Shown here piece by piece: positions 8,927 through 17,217 of a DNA stretch of 64,000 bases. The stretch's first letter is position 1; each line of letters opens with the position of its first letter. The notes beneath the pieces are model-generated. The model saw nothing but the letters and a program-made list of their open reading frames with translations, was not told the origin of the DNA and did no database searches. The translations under genes and the position numbers were made by a program. Source of the stretch: Ligaoa zhengdingensis (GTDB lineage Bacteria > Bacillota > Clostridia > Oscillospirales > Ruminococcaceae); the NCBI RefSeq assembly GCF_014384885.1, contig NZ_JACRST010000002.1, forward strand, positions 124,001-188,000, written 5' to 3'.

Positions 8927-9889
8927 ATGGCGATCAACAAAGCGATGCGGGCCGCGCTCAAGGCGCTGTCCTATCCCGACCTGGATGTCAAAAAGACCTA
9001 TAAGATGGAACGGCAAGTGGTCAGCTTGACCTCCAAACGGCTGGTCAAATCCCCGTTTTATAAAACCTGGGACCACCGTGTCACCTGCGGCGACCATGAG
9101 GTTCCGGTGCGCATCTTCTCGCTGCCCGACGGGCTGCTGCACCCGGTGCTGCTGTTTTTCCACGGCGGCGGATGGGTCACCGGCAACATCGACAGCTACG
9201 ACAAGGTCTGCACCGACATGGCGCGGCTGACCAACCACGTGGTGGTCTCGGTGGATTACCGGCTCGCGCCCGAGCATCGGTTCCCTGCGGGGTTGGAGGA
9301 CTGTTATGCGGTGACGCGCGAAATCTTTCTGGACGGCGCGCTGTTGGGCACCCGGCCGGAGGAGATCACCCTGATCGGAGACAGCGCCGGCGGCAACCTC
9401 GCGGCAGCCGTATCGCTGCTCGCGCGGGACCGGGGCGAATTTCTGCCCGCCCGCCAAATTTTAATCTATCCCGCCACCTACAACGACCACAGCGAGAACT
9501 CCCCCTTTCCATCAGTGCGGGAGAACGGCGCGGATTATCTGCTCACCTCCAAACGGGTGAACGACTTCATGGAGCTCTACCGCAACACAGAGGAGGATCT
9601 GCAAAGCCCTTATTTTGCGCCGCTGCTCGCGCAGGATTTCAGCCGTCAGCCCCGCACCCTGATTATCACGGCGGAATACTGCCCGCTGCGCGACGAAGGC
9701 GAAGCCTACGGCCTCAAGCTGCTGGAAGCGGGCAATGCGGTGGAGGTCCACCGCATCAGAGACGCGCTGCACGGCTTTTTATCCCTGCCACCCCGCTTTG
9801 CACAGGTCAAACACACCTATGACATCATCAACCGTTTCTTAGACGAGGTGACCCCCGATGAAATACTCCCGCCAGTGGAGCAAACTTGA
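8927..9889 (+). CDS. HSL-family (family IV) alpha/beta-hydrolase esterase
   Basis: About 320 aa, no signal peptide, so cytoplasmic. The oxyanion-hole motif HGGGW is at residues 79-83 and the nucleophile elbow GDSAGG at 151-156 (Ser153); the likely catalytic His is in LHGF (His282). In this family the acid is the first Asp of the DPLRDEG motif; here the sequence reads CPLRDEG, so that position is Cys and the acid may be Asp256 or absent. Start chosen at ATG 8927 (GGAG 11 nt upstream); GTG 8915 is an alternative adding four residues. The 3' end overlaps the next gene by 32 nt. First gene of a three-gene operon with an acyltransferase, suggesting ester synthesis or turnover; the substrate is unknown. 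Confidence 0.8.
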   Translation: MAINKAMRAALKALSYPDLDVKKTYKMERQVVSLTSKRLVKSPFYKTWDHRVTCGDHEVPVRIFSLPDGLLHPVLLFFHGGGWVTGNIDSYDKVCTDMARLTNHVVVSVDYRLAPEHRFPAGLEDCYAVTREIFLDGALLGTRPEEITLIGDSAGGNLAAAVSLLARDRGEFLPARQILIYPATYNDHSENSPFPSVRENGADYLLTSKRVNDFMELYRNTEEDLQSPYFAPLLAQDFSRQPRTLIITAEYCPLRDEGEAYGLKLLEAGNAVEVHRIRDALHGFLSLPPRFAQVKHTYDIINRFLDEVTPDEILPPVEQT

Positions 9890-11144
9890 CAATGCCGCAA
9901 AAATATTTCCCCCCACCAGCACCAGCCGCGACACCAAGGTGTTTCGCTTCTGCTGCGAGCTGACCGAGGCGGTGGAACCCAAAACGCTGCAAACAGCGCT
10001 CGACCGCACCATCGACCAGTTCCCCCTTTACCGTTCTATCATCAAAAAGGGGCTGTTCTGGTACTATTTTGAGGAAAGCCGGCTGCATCCGCGCGTCGCA
10101 GAGGAATCGCAGCCGCTCTGTCGCCCAATTTACAACGGCGACAGCAAAAATCTTCTCTTTGAAGTGACCTATTTCGGCAGGCGGATCAACCTTGAGGTTT
10201 ACCACGCCCTGTCGGACGGCACCGGAGCGCTTCACTTTTTGCGCACTCTGGTTCTCTATTATCTGTTGGAACAGCATCCCCACGAGCTGCCGGAGGATAT
10301 CACCCTCAATTACGACGCATCCGAGGTACAAAAGACCGACGACAGCTTCTTAAAATACTACTCCAAGCAGAAGGGTGGGCGCGAGCCGAAGGCGCCGCGA
10401 GCCTACCGGCTGCGCGGCGAGCGATATGAGGAAAACCGTATCGGCGTCCTGGAGGGGACGATGTCGGTTCAGCAGCTGCTCAGCCTCTCCCGCTCGCACA
10501 GCGCGACCATCACCGAGTTCCTGGTCGCGGTGCTCATCCAGTCGATCCACAGCGGCATGTCGGTGCGGGAATCCGCGCGGCCGGTGGTTATCACCGTGCC
10601 GGTCAACCTGCGCAACTACTTCCCCTCGGAATCCGCCCGCAACTTTTTCGGCGTCATCAACGTGGGGTATCGTTTTCAAGGGGCCGACAGCTCGCTGGAT
10701 GCGGTTTTGGCGGAGGTCATCGGGGAGTTTCATCGTCAGCTCACCCCGCAGCGCTTGTACGAAAAGATGAACCAGCTTTCGGCGCTCGAGCACAATATCC
10801 CCACCAAGCTGATCCCCCTGGCGCTCAAGGACCCGTGTTTAAAGCTGGCCAACTGGGTCTCGGAGCAGGAGATCACCGCCGCGTTTTCCAATGTCGGCAG
10901 GATCGCCATGCCGCCCGAAATCGAGCGCTACATTCGGCTGTTCGACGTGTTCACCAGCACCAAGCGGTTGCAAGCCTGCACCTGCTCGTTCGGGGACCGG
11001 TTTGTCGTCAGCTTTACCGCGCCGTTTCTCAGCGCGGACATCCAGCGCTGCTTCTTCCGCACCCTCACGGGGATGGGCGTCGAGGTGGAGCTTTCCGCCA
11101 ATCCAATGGACGACGAACGGGGGGATTCCGATGCTGTACTGTAA
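9858..11144 (+). CDS. HxxxDG acyltransferase (alcohol acetyltransferase / condensation-like)
   Basis: 428 aa. The signature HALSDG at residues 116-121 matches the HxxxDG active site of the chloramphenicol-acetyltransferase / condensation / alcohol acetyltransferase superfamily, followed by GALHFLRTL and, in the second half, VTVPVNLRNYFPSES, all typical of the fold. The His is the expected general base. The gene starts inside the 3' end of the esterase gene and itself overlaps the next gene by 14 nt, so the three are translationally coupled. An esterase and an acyltransferase side by side suggest coupled formation and hydrolysis of an ester or acyl conjugate. No carrier-protein domain is present, so it is unlikely to be part of a classical NRPS. 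Confidence 0.75.
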   Translation: MKYSRQWSKLDNAAKIFPPTSTSRDTKVFRFCCELTEAVEPKTLQTALDRTIDQFPLYRSIIKKGLFWYYFEESRLHPRVAEESQPLCRPIYNGDSKNLLFEVTYFGRRINLEVYHALSDGTGALHFLRTLVLYYLLEQHPHELPEDITLNYDASEVQKTDDSFLKYYSKQKGGREPKAPRAYRLRGERYEENRIGVLEGTMSVQQLLSLSRSHSATITEFLVAVLIQSIHSGMSVRESARPVVITVPVNLRNYFPSESARNFFGVINVGYRFQGADSSLDAVLAEVIGEFHRQLTPQRLYEKMNQLSALEHNIPTKLIPLALKDPCLKLANWVSEQEITAAFSNVGRIAMPPEIERYIRLFDVFTSTKRLQACTCSFGDRFVVSFTAPFLSADIQRCFFRTLTGMGVEVELSANPMDDERGDSDAVL

Positions 11145-11796
11145 AAAATGTAAACTATCGGTGACCGGCGCGCCGCGCCGCTGTCCGCTCTGCCAGGGGG
11201 ATCTCACGGGCGTTCCAGAGCCGGACGCCGCGGTGTTTCCCACCGTGCCGCCCGCCGCACATCCCCACCGCAGGCTGATCCATCTGATTCAATTCGTCAC
11301 AGCGGCGGTGGCGGTCGTCTGCGTCACCATCAACCTCTGCCTGCCCTCCGGCGGGTGGTGGTCGCTGTTCGTGCTGGCGGGCATCGCCAGCCTGTGGCTC
11401 TCCTTCGCCCTGCTCATGAAAAAGCGCGGCAACCTTCCCAAAACCATTCTGTGGCAGGTGACGCTGATCTCTGTGCTCGCAGTGGTGTGGGACTGGTTTA
11501 CCGGCTTTCACGGCTGGTCGATCGATTATGTCATCCCCATCCTCTGCACCTGTGCCATGGCTGCGATGGGAACGATCGCGCGCATCCGCAAGCTGCGCAT
11601 CGGCGATTACATCATCTACCTGGTGCTCGACAGCTTTTTGGGTATTCTGCCGCTCGTATTGATCCTCACCGGAGCAGTGCACGTGATCTATCCCTCCGCC
11701 ATCTGCGTGGGGGCGAGCCTGCTCTCCCTTTCGGCGCTGTTCATCTTTGAGGGCAAGGCGATGCGCGCGGAGCTGCTGCGCCGGCTGCATCTGTGA
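11131..11796 (+). CDS. Zinc-ribbon multi-pass membrane protein (DUF6320-like)
   Basis: 221 aa from ATG 11131 (SD GGGGGA). The N-terminus has a zinc ribbon with two CxxC knuckles (CKKC at 4-7, CPLC at 18-21); from residue 50 on there are about six hydrophobic helices with short loops, ending in a basic tail. This arrangement matches the DUF6320 proteins that I recall as frequent neighbours of alcohol-acetyltransferase-like genes in Firmicutes. It overlaps the acyltransferase gene by 14 nt and is last in the operon. The function is unknown; it may localise the acyltransferase/esterase pair at the membrane. Confidence 0.65.
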   Translation: MLYCKKCKLSVTGAPRRCPLCQGDLTGVPEPDAAVFPTVPPAAHPHRRLIHLIQFVTAAVAVVCVTINLCLPSGGWWSLFVLAGIASLWLSFALLMKKRGNLPKTILWQVTLISVLAVVWDWFTGFHGWSIDYVIPILCTCAMAAMGTIARIRKLRIGDYIIYLVLDSFLGILPLVLILTGAVHVIYPSAICVGASLLSLSALFIFEGKAMRAELLRRLHL

Positions 11797-11802
11797 AACT
11801 GC

Positions 11803-11836
11803 AAAAAAGGGGCCGCAATCGTCTGATTGCGGCCCC
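11803..11836 (-). terminator. Shared terminator between convergent operons
   Basis: Stem GGGGCCGCAAT / ATTGCGGCCCC (11 bp) with a 6-nt loop; six A at 11803-11808 give a U-tract on the minus strand, so it is strongest for the SPFH gene and weaker for the esterase operon. Confidence 0.8.
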
Positions 11837-11852
11837 TTCCATTTGAGCAATT

Positions 11853-12806
11853 TTACGCCTTCGGCGCGTCGTCGGTGGCGATCTCCTTGATCGAGGTGAC
11901 CATACCCGCCAGCGATTGCAGCTCGCTGGGGATGATAATCTTGGTCGACTTGCCGTCGGCCACCTTGGCAAGCGCCTCCAGGCCCTTGATCGCCAGCACC
12001 TGCTGGGTGGGAGCAGCCTGGTTGAGCATCTTCAGAGACTCGGCGAACGCCTCCTGCACCATGCGGATGGCCTCCGCCTCGCCCTGCGCTTCGCGGATCT
12101 TCTGTTCCTTCACGCCCTCAGCGCGCAGGATGGCCGACTGCTTCTCCGCCTCCGCGCGGAGGATTGCAGATTCCTTCTCACCCTCAGCGACCAGGATCTG
12201 GCTGTGCTTTTTGCCCTCGGCCTGCAGAATCGATTCGCGGCGTTCGCGCTCCGCCTTCATCTGTTTCTCCATCGCATCCTGGATCTCGCGCGGGGGCAGG
12301 ATGTTCTTGAGCTCGACGCGGTTGACCTTGATGCCCCACTTATCGGTGGCCGTATCGAGCGTCGCGGTGATCTTGGTGTTGATGACATCGCGCGAGGTGA
12401 GGGTACTGTCCAGCTCCATCTCGCCGATGATGTTGCGCAGCGTGGTGGCCGACAGGTTCTCAATCGCGGACATCGGCCGCTCCACACCGTAGGTGTAGAG
12501 CTTGGCGTCGGTGATCTGGAAAAACACCACCGTATCGATCTGCATGGTGACGTTGTCCTTGGTGATCACCGGCTGCGGCGCAAAGTCCACCACCTGCTCC
12601 TTGAGCGAAACCTTCTTGGCGACGCGGTCAAAAAACGGCGTTTTAAAATGGATGCCGGTCTGCCAGGTCGCATGGTAGGCGCCCAGGCGCTCCACAACAT
12701 AGACGGTGGCCTGAGGCACGATCTTGATGCAGGAAACCAGGGCGATCAAAATGATCAGCACCACCACCAGAATAATAAACCCGCCAAATACTTCAAATAC
12801 TCCCAT
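11853..12806 (-). CDS. SPFH/band-7 membrane-scaffold protein (QmcA/stomatin type)
   Basis: 317 aa. One N-terminal hydrophobic helix (residues about 5-28), the band-7 domain (IVPQATVYVVERLGAYHATW, DTVVFFQITDA, ATTLRNIIGEMELD), then a long charged, Ala/Glu-rich coiled coil (AEGEKESAILRAEAEKQ) and a short C-terminal hydrophobic segment. Members form oligomeric microdomain rings and support membrane protease or quality-control complexes. It lies 2 nt downstream of an NfeD gene, the classical partner of this family, so the pair is one operon. Nothing unusual in length or motifs. Confidence 0.9.
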   Translation of the reverse strand: MGVFEVFGGFIILVVVLIILIALVSCIKIVPQATVYVVERLGAYHATWQTGIHFKTPFFDRVAKKVSLKEQVVDFAPQPVITKDNVTMQIDTVVFFQITDAKLYTYGVERPMSAIENLSATTLRNIIGEMELDSTLTSRDVINTKITATLDTATDKWGIKVNRVELKNILPPREIQDAMEKQMKAERERRESILQAEGKKHSQILVAEGEKESAILRAEAEKQSAILRAEGVKEQKIREAQGEAEAIRMVQEAFAESLKMLNQAAPTQQVLAIKGLEALAKVADGKSTKIIIPSELQSLAGMVTSIKEIATDDAPKA

Positions 12807-12808
12807 GT

Positions 12809-13285
12809 TTACTCCTCCTCACTCGGTTGTGTTGTCTCTTGTTGTTTCACGATCAGCTTCACGCCGTCGATCTCCAATACCGTTACACGGGCGCCCTCGG
12901 CCAGGACTTCGCCGTTTTGGGTGCGCGCCGACCAATCCAGCCCCATGACCGCGACGCGGCCCTGTGCCCTGTCGTTGTCGATCTGCTGCACCACGATGCC
13001 GGTCTGGCCGATCACGCGATCCGCATTGGTCCGTTCCTGTTTGACACGCAAACAGCGCTTGACAAATGGGCGGGTGCACAGCATCGAAGCGGCGGATACC
13101 GCCACAAATACCAGGAACTGCACCCAGATGGGCGCGCCCATCAACGCGGGGATGATGGCCGCCACCGCGCCCAGCGAAAACCAGATGGCCACCAGCTGGA
13201 CGGTTGCCGCCTCGATAATCGCCAGTATGATTCCCAGGATCAGCCAAAATATTGGATAAAGATCCTGCGCTGGAATCCTCAGCAT
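12809..13285 (-). CDS. NfeD-family membrane protein
   Basis: 158 aa. Two to three hydrophobic helices in the first 75 residues (FWLILGIILAIIEAAT, VAIWFSLGAVAAIIPALMG, FLVFVAVSAASMLC) are followed by a soluble OB-fold-like domain (IGQTGIVVQQI, QGRVAVMGLDWSART, EGARVTVLEIDGVKLIV), the usual short NfeD architecture without a ClpP-like protease part. It is translated just ahead of the SPFH gene, and the two are thought to work together in membrane domains. A strong promoter with an overlapping dyad lies upstream. Confidence 0.9.
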   Translation of the reverse strand: MLRIPAQDLYPIFWLILGIILAIIEAATVQLVAIWFSLGAVAAIIPALMGAPIWVQFLVFVAVSAASMLCTRPFVKRCLRVKQERTNADRVIGQTGIVVQQIDNDRAQGRVAVMGLDWSARTQNGEVLAEGARVTVLEIDGVKLIVKQQETTQPSEEE

Positions 13286-13350
13286 TTTTGTGCGCCTCCT
13301 TTACTCAAGAAAAATTCAGTTTGGATGTACATCTTACTCCCGGGGCAGAT

Positions 13351-13380
13351 TGACAATCTATATTTTGTAATAGGTTGTCA
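13351..13380 (-). promoter_or_regulatory. Operator-like 30-bp dyad over the nfeD -10 box
   Basis: Arms TGACAA-n-CTA and TAG-n-TTGTCA are symmetric over 30 bp. The dyad covers the -10 element (TATTAC on the minus strand), the position expected of a repressor site. Confidence 0.45.
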
Positions 13381-13396
13381 CTTTTCTGCTTGTCAA
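13367..13396 (-). promoter_or_regulatory. nfeD/SPFH promoter
   Basis: Minus strand TTGACA, 18 nt, TATTAC; consensus -35. The start codon at 13285 is about 75 nt downstream. Confidence 0.6.
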
Positions 13397-13590
13397 AATT
13401 ATAGCATTTTCCACCCCCAGATACAACCCGGAAAAATGGCGAAATTCCCCCTTTTTCTTCGATTTTGCGCACTTCTGGTGAAACCTACTCGCCGGGTATC
13501 ATCCGCGCGAGCCCGGCGTCCGCCCCGCGTGCGCTGCGGCCACCCGGACAAAATAGAGCCTGTTCTTTTTGCCGCTGGGGATGGAACGCT

Positions 13591-13618
13591 TTGTAATCGA
13601 TGAAAAATATGGTATACT
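13591..13618 (+). promoter_or_regulatory. Promoter of the DEAD-box helicase gene
   Basis: TTGTAA, 16 nt, TATACT, leaving a leader of nearly 200 nt before the ATG at 13822. Confidence 0.55.
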
Positions 13619-13821
13619 AAATTTATATGCCAGATTTTGTTTTTTATGGGTGCTGTGCACGGTTATGATAAATTTATCATATACCCCGCAGCAATTTCTG
13701 TAAACCAATTTTTTGTGGTAAAAACGTAAAAATAAGGTCTTTCTCAACATAAATACCGGCTCTCCCTCCGCTGTGGGCGACCTTGGCGGTATGGCGGGCC
13801 TTGATATCACAAAGGAGTTCT

Positions 13822-15330
13822 ATGAGATTTCGAGAATTAGGCGTCATTCCCCCCATTTTGAAGGCGCTGGAGCTTCAGGGCTACCAGCAGCCGACCCCCA
13901 TCCAGGAACAGGCGATCCCGCCGGTACTCGCGGGCCGCGATGTGCTGGGCTGCGCCCAGACCGGCACCGGCAAGACCGCCGCCTTTGCGGTGCCGATCCT
14001 GCAAAACCTGCGCGCCCATCCGCTGCCGCAGGGCACGCCCCGGTGCATCCGGGCGCTGGTGCTCACCCCCACCCGCGAGCTGGCGCTGCAAATCCAGGAG
14101 AGCTTTACGGCCTACGGCCAATTCCTGCCGCTGCGCTGCTGCGTCATCTTCGGCGGCGTCTCACAAAAGCCGCAGGAGCAGGAGCTCCGGCGCGGGGTGG
14201 ATGTCCTCGTGGCGACCCCCGGACGGCTCAACGATCTGATCGGCCAGGGGCTGATCCGTCTCGACCACCTGGAAATCTTTGTGCTCGACGAGGCCGACCG
14301 GATGCTCGACATGGGCTTCATCCACGACGTGCGGCGGGTGATCCGCCAGCTCCCCGACAAAAAGCAGACCCTGCTGTTTTCCGCCACCATGCCGAAGGAG
14401 ATTGCTGAGATCGCGCGCACGGTGCTGGTGAATCCGGCAAAAATCGCAGTGGCCCCGGTCTCCTCCACCGTGGATTCTATAGAACAGAGCGTCTACTTTG
14501 TGGACAAGGCTAACAAGCGCAAGCTGCTCATCCACCTGCTCGGCAATCCGGAGATCGTCTCCGCGTTGGTGTTCACCCGCACCAAACACGGGGCCGACCG
14601 TGTGACGCGGGAGCTCACCCGCGCGGGCATCAAAGCCGCCGCCATCCACGGGGACAAATCGCAGGGGGCGCGCCAGCGGGCGCTCTCCAGCTTTAAGGAC
14701 GGTTCGGTGCGCGTGCTGGTGGCCACCGACATCGCCGCGCGCGGCATCGACATCGTGGAGCTCTCCCACGTCATCAATTTCGACCTGCCCAACATCCCCG
14801 AGACCTATGTGCACCGCATCGGGCGCACCGGGCGCGCGGGGCTCTCCGGCGTCGCCATCTCGTTTTGCGACGAGGAGGAAAAAGCATACCTCGCTGATAT
14901 CCGCAAGCTGACCAAGCGGGACATCCCAGTGGTGGAGGGACACCCCTATCCGCTGGGCAGCGCGCCCACTCCGGAACCGTCTCTGTCCGCCCCAGCGGCG
15001 AAAAGCGCTGTAGCGGCGCCAGACCGAGTGCCATCGCGCAGACAGCCGAAAAAGCAAAAGGCTACCGACAACGAAGCGGAAGACGCACCAAATCCGCCTA
15101 AACGGCAAAAACAGAATAAGAAAAAGGGCGAGGCAACCGTGCCTGCTGCTGAACCCGCCAAGCCGGCCTCCGCTGCGCCCCAGTCTTCCAAAAAGTCCGA
15201 TCGGGGCCGTCCGTCTGCACGGCGCAGACGCCCGCCCGAGCCAAAGGTCAACCCGGCCGACGAGCCGGTCACCCGCAACGCCTACTTCATGAGCCCGCTC
15301 AAATCCGGCCGTCCAAGCCGTGGCCGCTGA
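13822..15330 (+). CDS. DEAD-box ATP-dependent RNA helicase (RhlE/CshA type)
   Basis: 502 aa from ATG 13822, chosen because AAAGGAG lies 6 nt upstream; an upstream in-frame ATG at 13783 lacks an SD. All core motifs are intact: Q motif (GYQQPTPIQEQAIP), AQTGTGKT, PTRELA, DEADRMLDMGF, SATM, and HRIGRTGRAG in the second RecA domain. From about residue 380 the protein becomes a Lys/Arg/Pro/Ala-rich disordered tail, usual for helicases that act on rRNA or in the RNA degradosome. An ABC-F gene follows after 36 nt, so the two are likely cotranscribed and both concern ribosome or RNA metabolism. Confidence 0.92.
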   Translation: MRFRELGVIPPILKALELQGYQQPTPIQEQAIPPVLAGRDVLGCAQTGTGKTAAFAVPILQNLRAHPLPQGTPRCIRALVLTPTRELALQIQESFTAYGQFLPLRCCVIFGGVSQKPQEQELRRGVDVLVATPGRLNDLIGQGLIRLDHLEIFVLDEADRMLDMGFIHDVRRVIRQLPDKKQTLLFSATMPKEIAEIARTVLVNPAKIAVAPVSSTVDSIEQSVYFVDKANKRKLLIHLLGNPEIVSALVFTRTKHGADRVTRELTRAGIKAAAIHGDKSQGARQRALSSFKDGSVRVLVATDIAARGIDIVELSHVINFDLPNIPETYVHRIGRTGRAGLSGVAISFCDEEEKAYLADIRKLTKRDIPVVEGHPYPLGSAPTPEPSLSAPAAKSAVAAPDRVPSRRQPKKQKATDNEAEDAPNPPKRQKQNKKKGEATVPAAEPAKPASAAPQSSKKSDRGRPSARRRRPPEPKVNPADEPVTRNAYFMSPLKSGRPSRGR

Positions 15331-15366
15331 CCTGCGGGCGGAACGCCAACTGTTGGGGAGAACATC

Positions 15367-17169
15367 ATGCTACTGTTAAATGCAGAAAAACTGTCGAAAA
15401 GTTACACCGAAAAGGAGCTGCTGCGCGACGTGTCGTTGAGCATCGGGGAAGGAGACAAGCTCGGACTCATCGGCATCAACGGAACTGGAAAAACCACCCT
15501 GCTGCGGGTACTCGCCGGGGTGGAGCCGCCCGACAGCGGCAGCATTGCCAAAGCGGGCGGGGTGCGCGTGGGCTACCTGCCGCAAAATCCCATCTTCGAT
15601 GGGGAGCGCACCGTGCTGGAGCAGGCGCTCACCGGCGTGGACGGGCAGCAGAGGGACAGCAAGGAGTACGAATGCCGTGCGATCCTCACCCGGCTGGGCA
15701 TCACCGATTTTGAGCAGCCGGTCTCACAACTATCCGGCGGGCAGAAGCGCAGGGTAGCGCTCGCCAGCGTGCTGGTGTCGCCCGTGGAGCTGCTCATCCT
15801 CGACGAGCCGACCAACCACATCGACAACGAGATGGTGGAATGGCTGGAGGGGTATCTCGCGCGCTACAGCGGCGCGCTACTGATGGTCACCCACGACCGC
15901 TATTTTCTTGACCGGGTGACCAACACCATTTTAGAGCTGCAGGGCGGCCGCCTCTACCGCTACGAGGGGGCCAACTATTCCAAGTATCTCGAGCGCAAAG
16001 CGGAACGCGAGGAGATGGCCGCCGCCAGCGAGCGCAAGCGCCAGGCGCTGCTGCGCAAGGAATTGGCCTGGATTCAACGCGGGGCGCGGGCTCGCAGCAC
16101 CAAACAGCAGTTCCGCGTCAACCGCTTTGCGGAACTCTCGGCGCAAAAGGTGGATTTTACAGAGGACAAAATGGAGATCAGCGCGCTTTCCTCCCGGCTG
16201 GGCAAGCAGATCGTGGAAATCCGCGATGTGAGCAAGGCCTACGGGGGACGCACCCTGATCGACCATTTCTCCTACAACCTGCTGCGCGACGACCGAGTGG
16301 GCATCATCGGTCCAAACGGGTGCGGCAAATCCACCCTGCTGCGGATGATCGGCGGCCGCCTGGCGCCCGACAGCGGCAGCGTGGTCCACGGAGAGACCGT
16401 TCGGATTGGATATTTCTCGCAGGAATGCGAGGAATTGGACCCCGCCCAGCGCCCGATCGATTACATCAAAAACATCTGCACCGAGGTGGAGACCCCGGAG
16501 GGAACCCTCACCGCGGCGCAGATGATGGAAAAATTTTTGTTCGACGGCAATCTTCAATATACCACCATCGGCCGACTTTCCGGCGGAGAGCGGCGCCGCC
16601 TGTTCCTGCTCGGCATCCTGATGCAGGCCCCCAATGTGCTGCTGCTGGATGAACCGACCAACGACCTGGACATCCAGACGCTCACCATTTTGGAGGATTA
16701 TCTCGAGCGATTTTCAGGCGCCGTGGTGGTGGTGTCGCACGACCGCTATTTCCTGGACAAGGTGGCCGGCCGCATCTTTTCCTTCGAGCCGGACGGCGAC
16801 ATCCTCGGCACCATGGGCGGCTACACCGACTACCTCGCGCAGCGTCCGCGGCGGGAGGCGAAAAGCGAAAAGCCCGCTTCGGATAAGCCGTCCTCAGAGA
16901 CTTGGAAGCGAAAAAGCACCAAGCTCAAGTTCACCTTCAAGGAACAGCGCGAGTACGAGCAGATCGACGGCTTGATCGCGGAACTGGAAAAACGGATTGC
17001 CGGTACCGAGCGGGAGATCGCCGCAGCCGCGAGCGACTTCGAGCGGCTGCAAGCCCTGCTGGCCCAAAAGGAGGAGCTGGAAGCGCAGTTGGCGCAGCAG
17101 ATGGACCGCTGGGTCTACCTGAGCGATCTGGCACAGCGCATCGCGGAGCAGGAAAAGGGCGAGGCATGA
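15367..17169 (+). CDS. ABC-F ATPase, Uup-like
   Basis: 600 aa with two ABC domains and no membrane segment. Domain 1 has GINGTGKTT and LSGGQKRRVALA with LLILDEPTNHID; domain 2 has GPNGCGKST and LSGGERRRLFLL with LLLDEPTNDLD. The inter-domain linker and a C-terminal coiled-coil extension (residues about 520-600, Glu/Gln/Arg-rich) match Uup-type ABC-F proteins, which bind the ribosome or branched DNA, rather than antibiotic-resistance ABC-Fs. It follows the helicase gene closely and ends just before a strong terminator. Confidence 0.88.
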   Translation: MLLLNAEKLSKSYTEKELLRDVSLSIGEGDKLGLIGINGTGKTTLLRVLAGVEPPDSGSIAKAGGVRVGYLPQNPIFDGERTVLEQALTGVDGQQRDSKEYECRAILTRLGITDFEQPVSQLSGGQKRRVALASVLVSPVELLILDEPTNHIDNEMVEWLEGYLARYSGALLMVTHDRYFLDRVTNTILELQGGRLYRYEGANYSKYLERKAEREEMAAASERKRQALLRKELAWIQRGARARSTKQQFRVNRFAELSAQKVDFTEDKMEISALSSRLGKQIVEIRDVSKAYGGRTLIDHFSYNLLRDDRVGIIGPNGCGKSTLLRMIGGRLAPDSGSVVHGETVRIGYFSQECEELDPAQRPIDYIKNICTEVETPEGTLTAAQMMEKFLFDGNLQYTTIGRLSGGERRRLFLLGILMQAPNVLLLDEPTNDLDIQTLTILEDYLERFSGAVVVVSHDRYFLDKVAGRIFSFEPDGDILGTMGGYTDYLAQRPRREAKSEKPASDKPSSETWKRKSTKLKFTFKEQREYEQIDGLIAELEKRIAGTEREIAAAASDFERLQALLAQKEELEAQLAQQMDRWVYLSDLAQRIAEQEKGEA

Positions 17170-17174
17170 TGAAA

Positions 17175-17211
17175 CCGCCGCATCTCAGATGAGAGATGCG
17201 GCGGTTTTTTT
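17175..17211 (+). terminator. Terminator after the ABC-F gene
   Basis: Perfect 12-bp stem CCGCCGCATCTC / GAGATGCGGCGG, 6-nt loop, then seven T. Confidence 0.92.
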
Positions 17212-17217
17212 GTCGTT

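Larger units (their letters stand above)
13286..13821. other. Divergent intergenic region, 535 bp
   Basis: No credible gene. It contains the nfeD promoter and dyad (13351-13396, minus) and the helicase promoter (13591-13618, plus). The GC-rich stretch 13490-13560 and the 5' leader from 13625 to the helicase SD hold nothing I recognise; a leader of nearly 200 nt on the helicase mRNA is long and may be regulatory. Confidence 0.5.

Noticed and set aside
13499..13810. 103-codon minus-strand frame before the helicase
   Set aside because: No SD, crosses the helicase promoter and leader, and no motif is visible.
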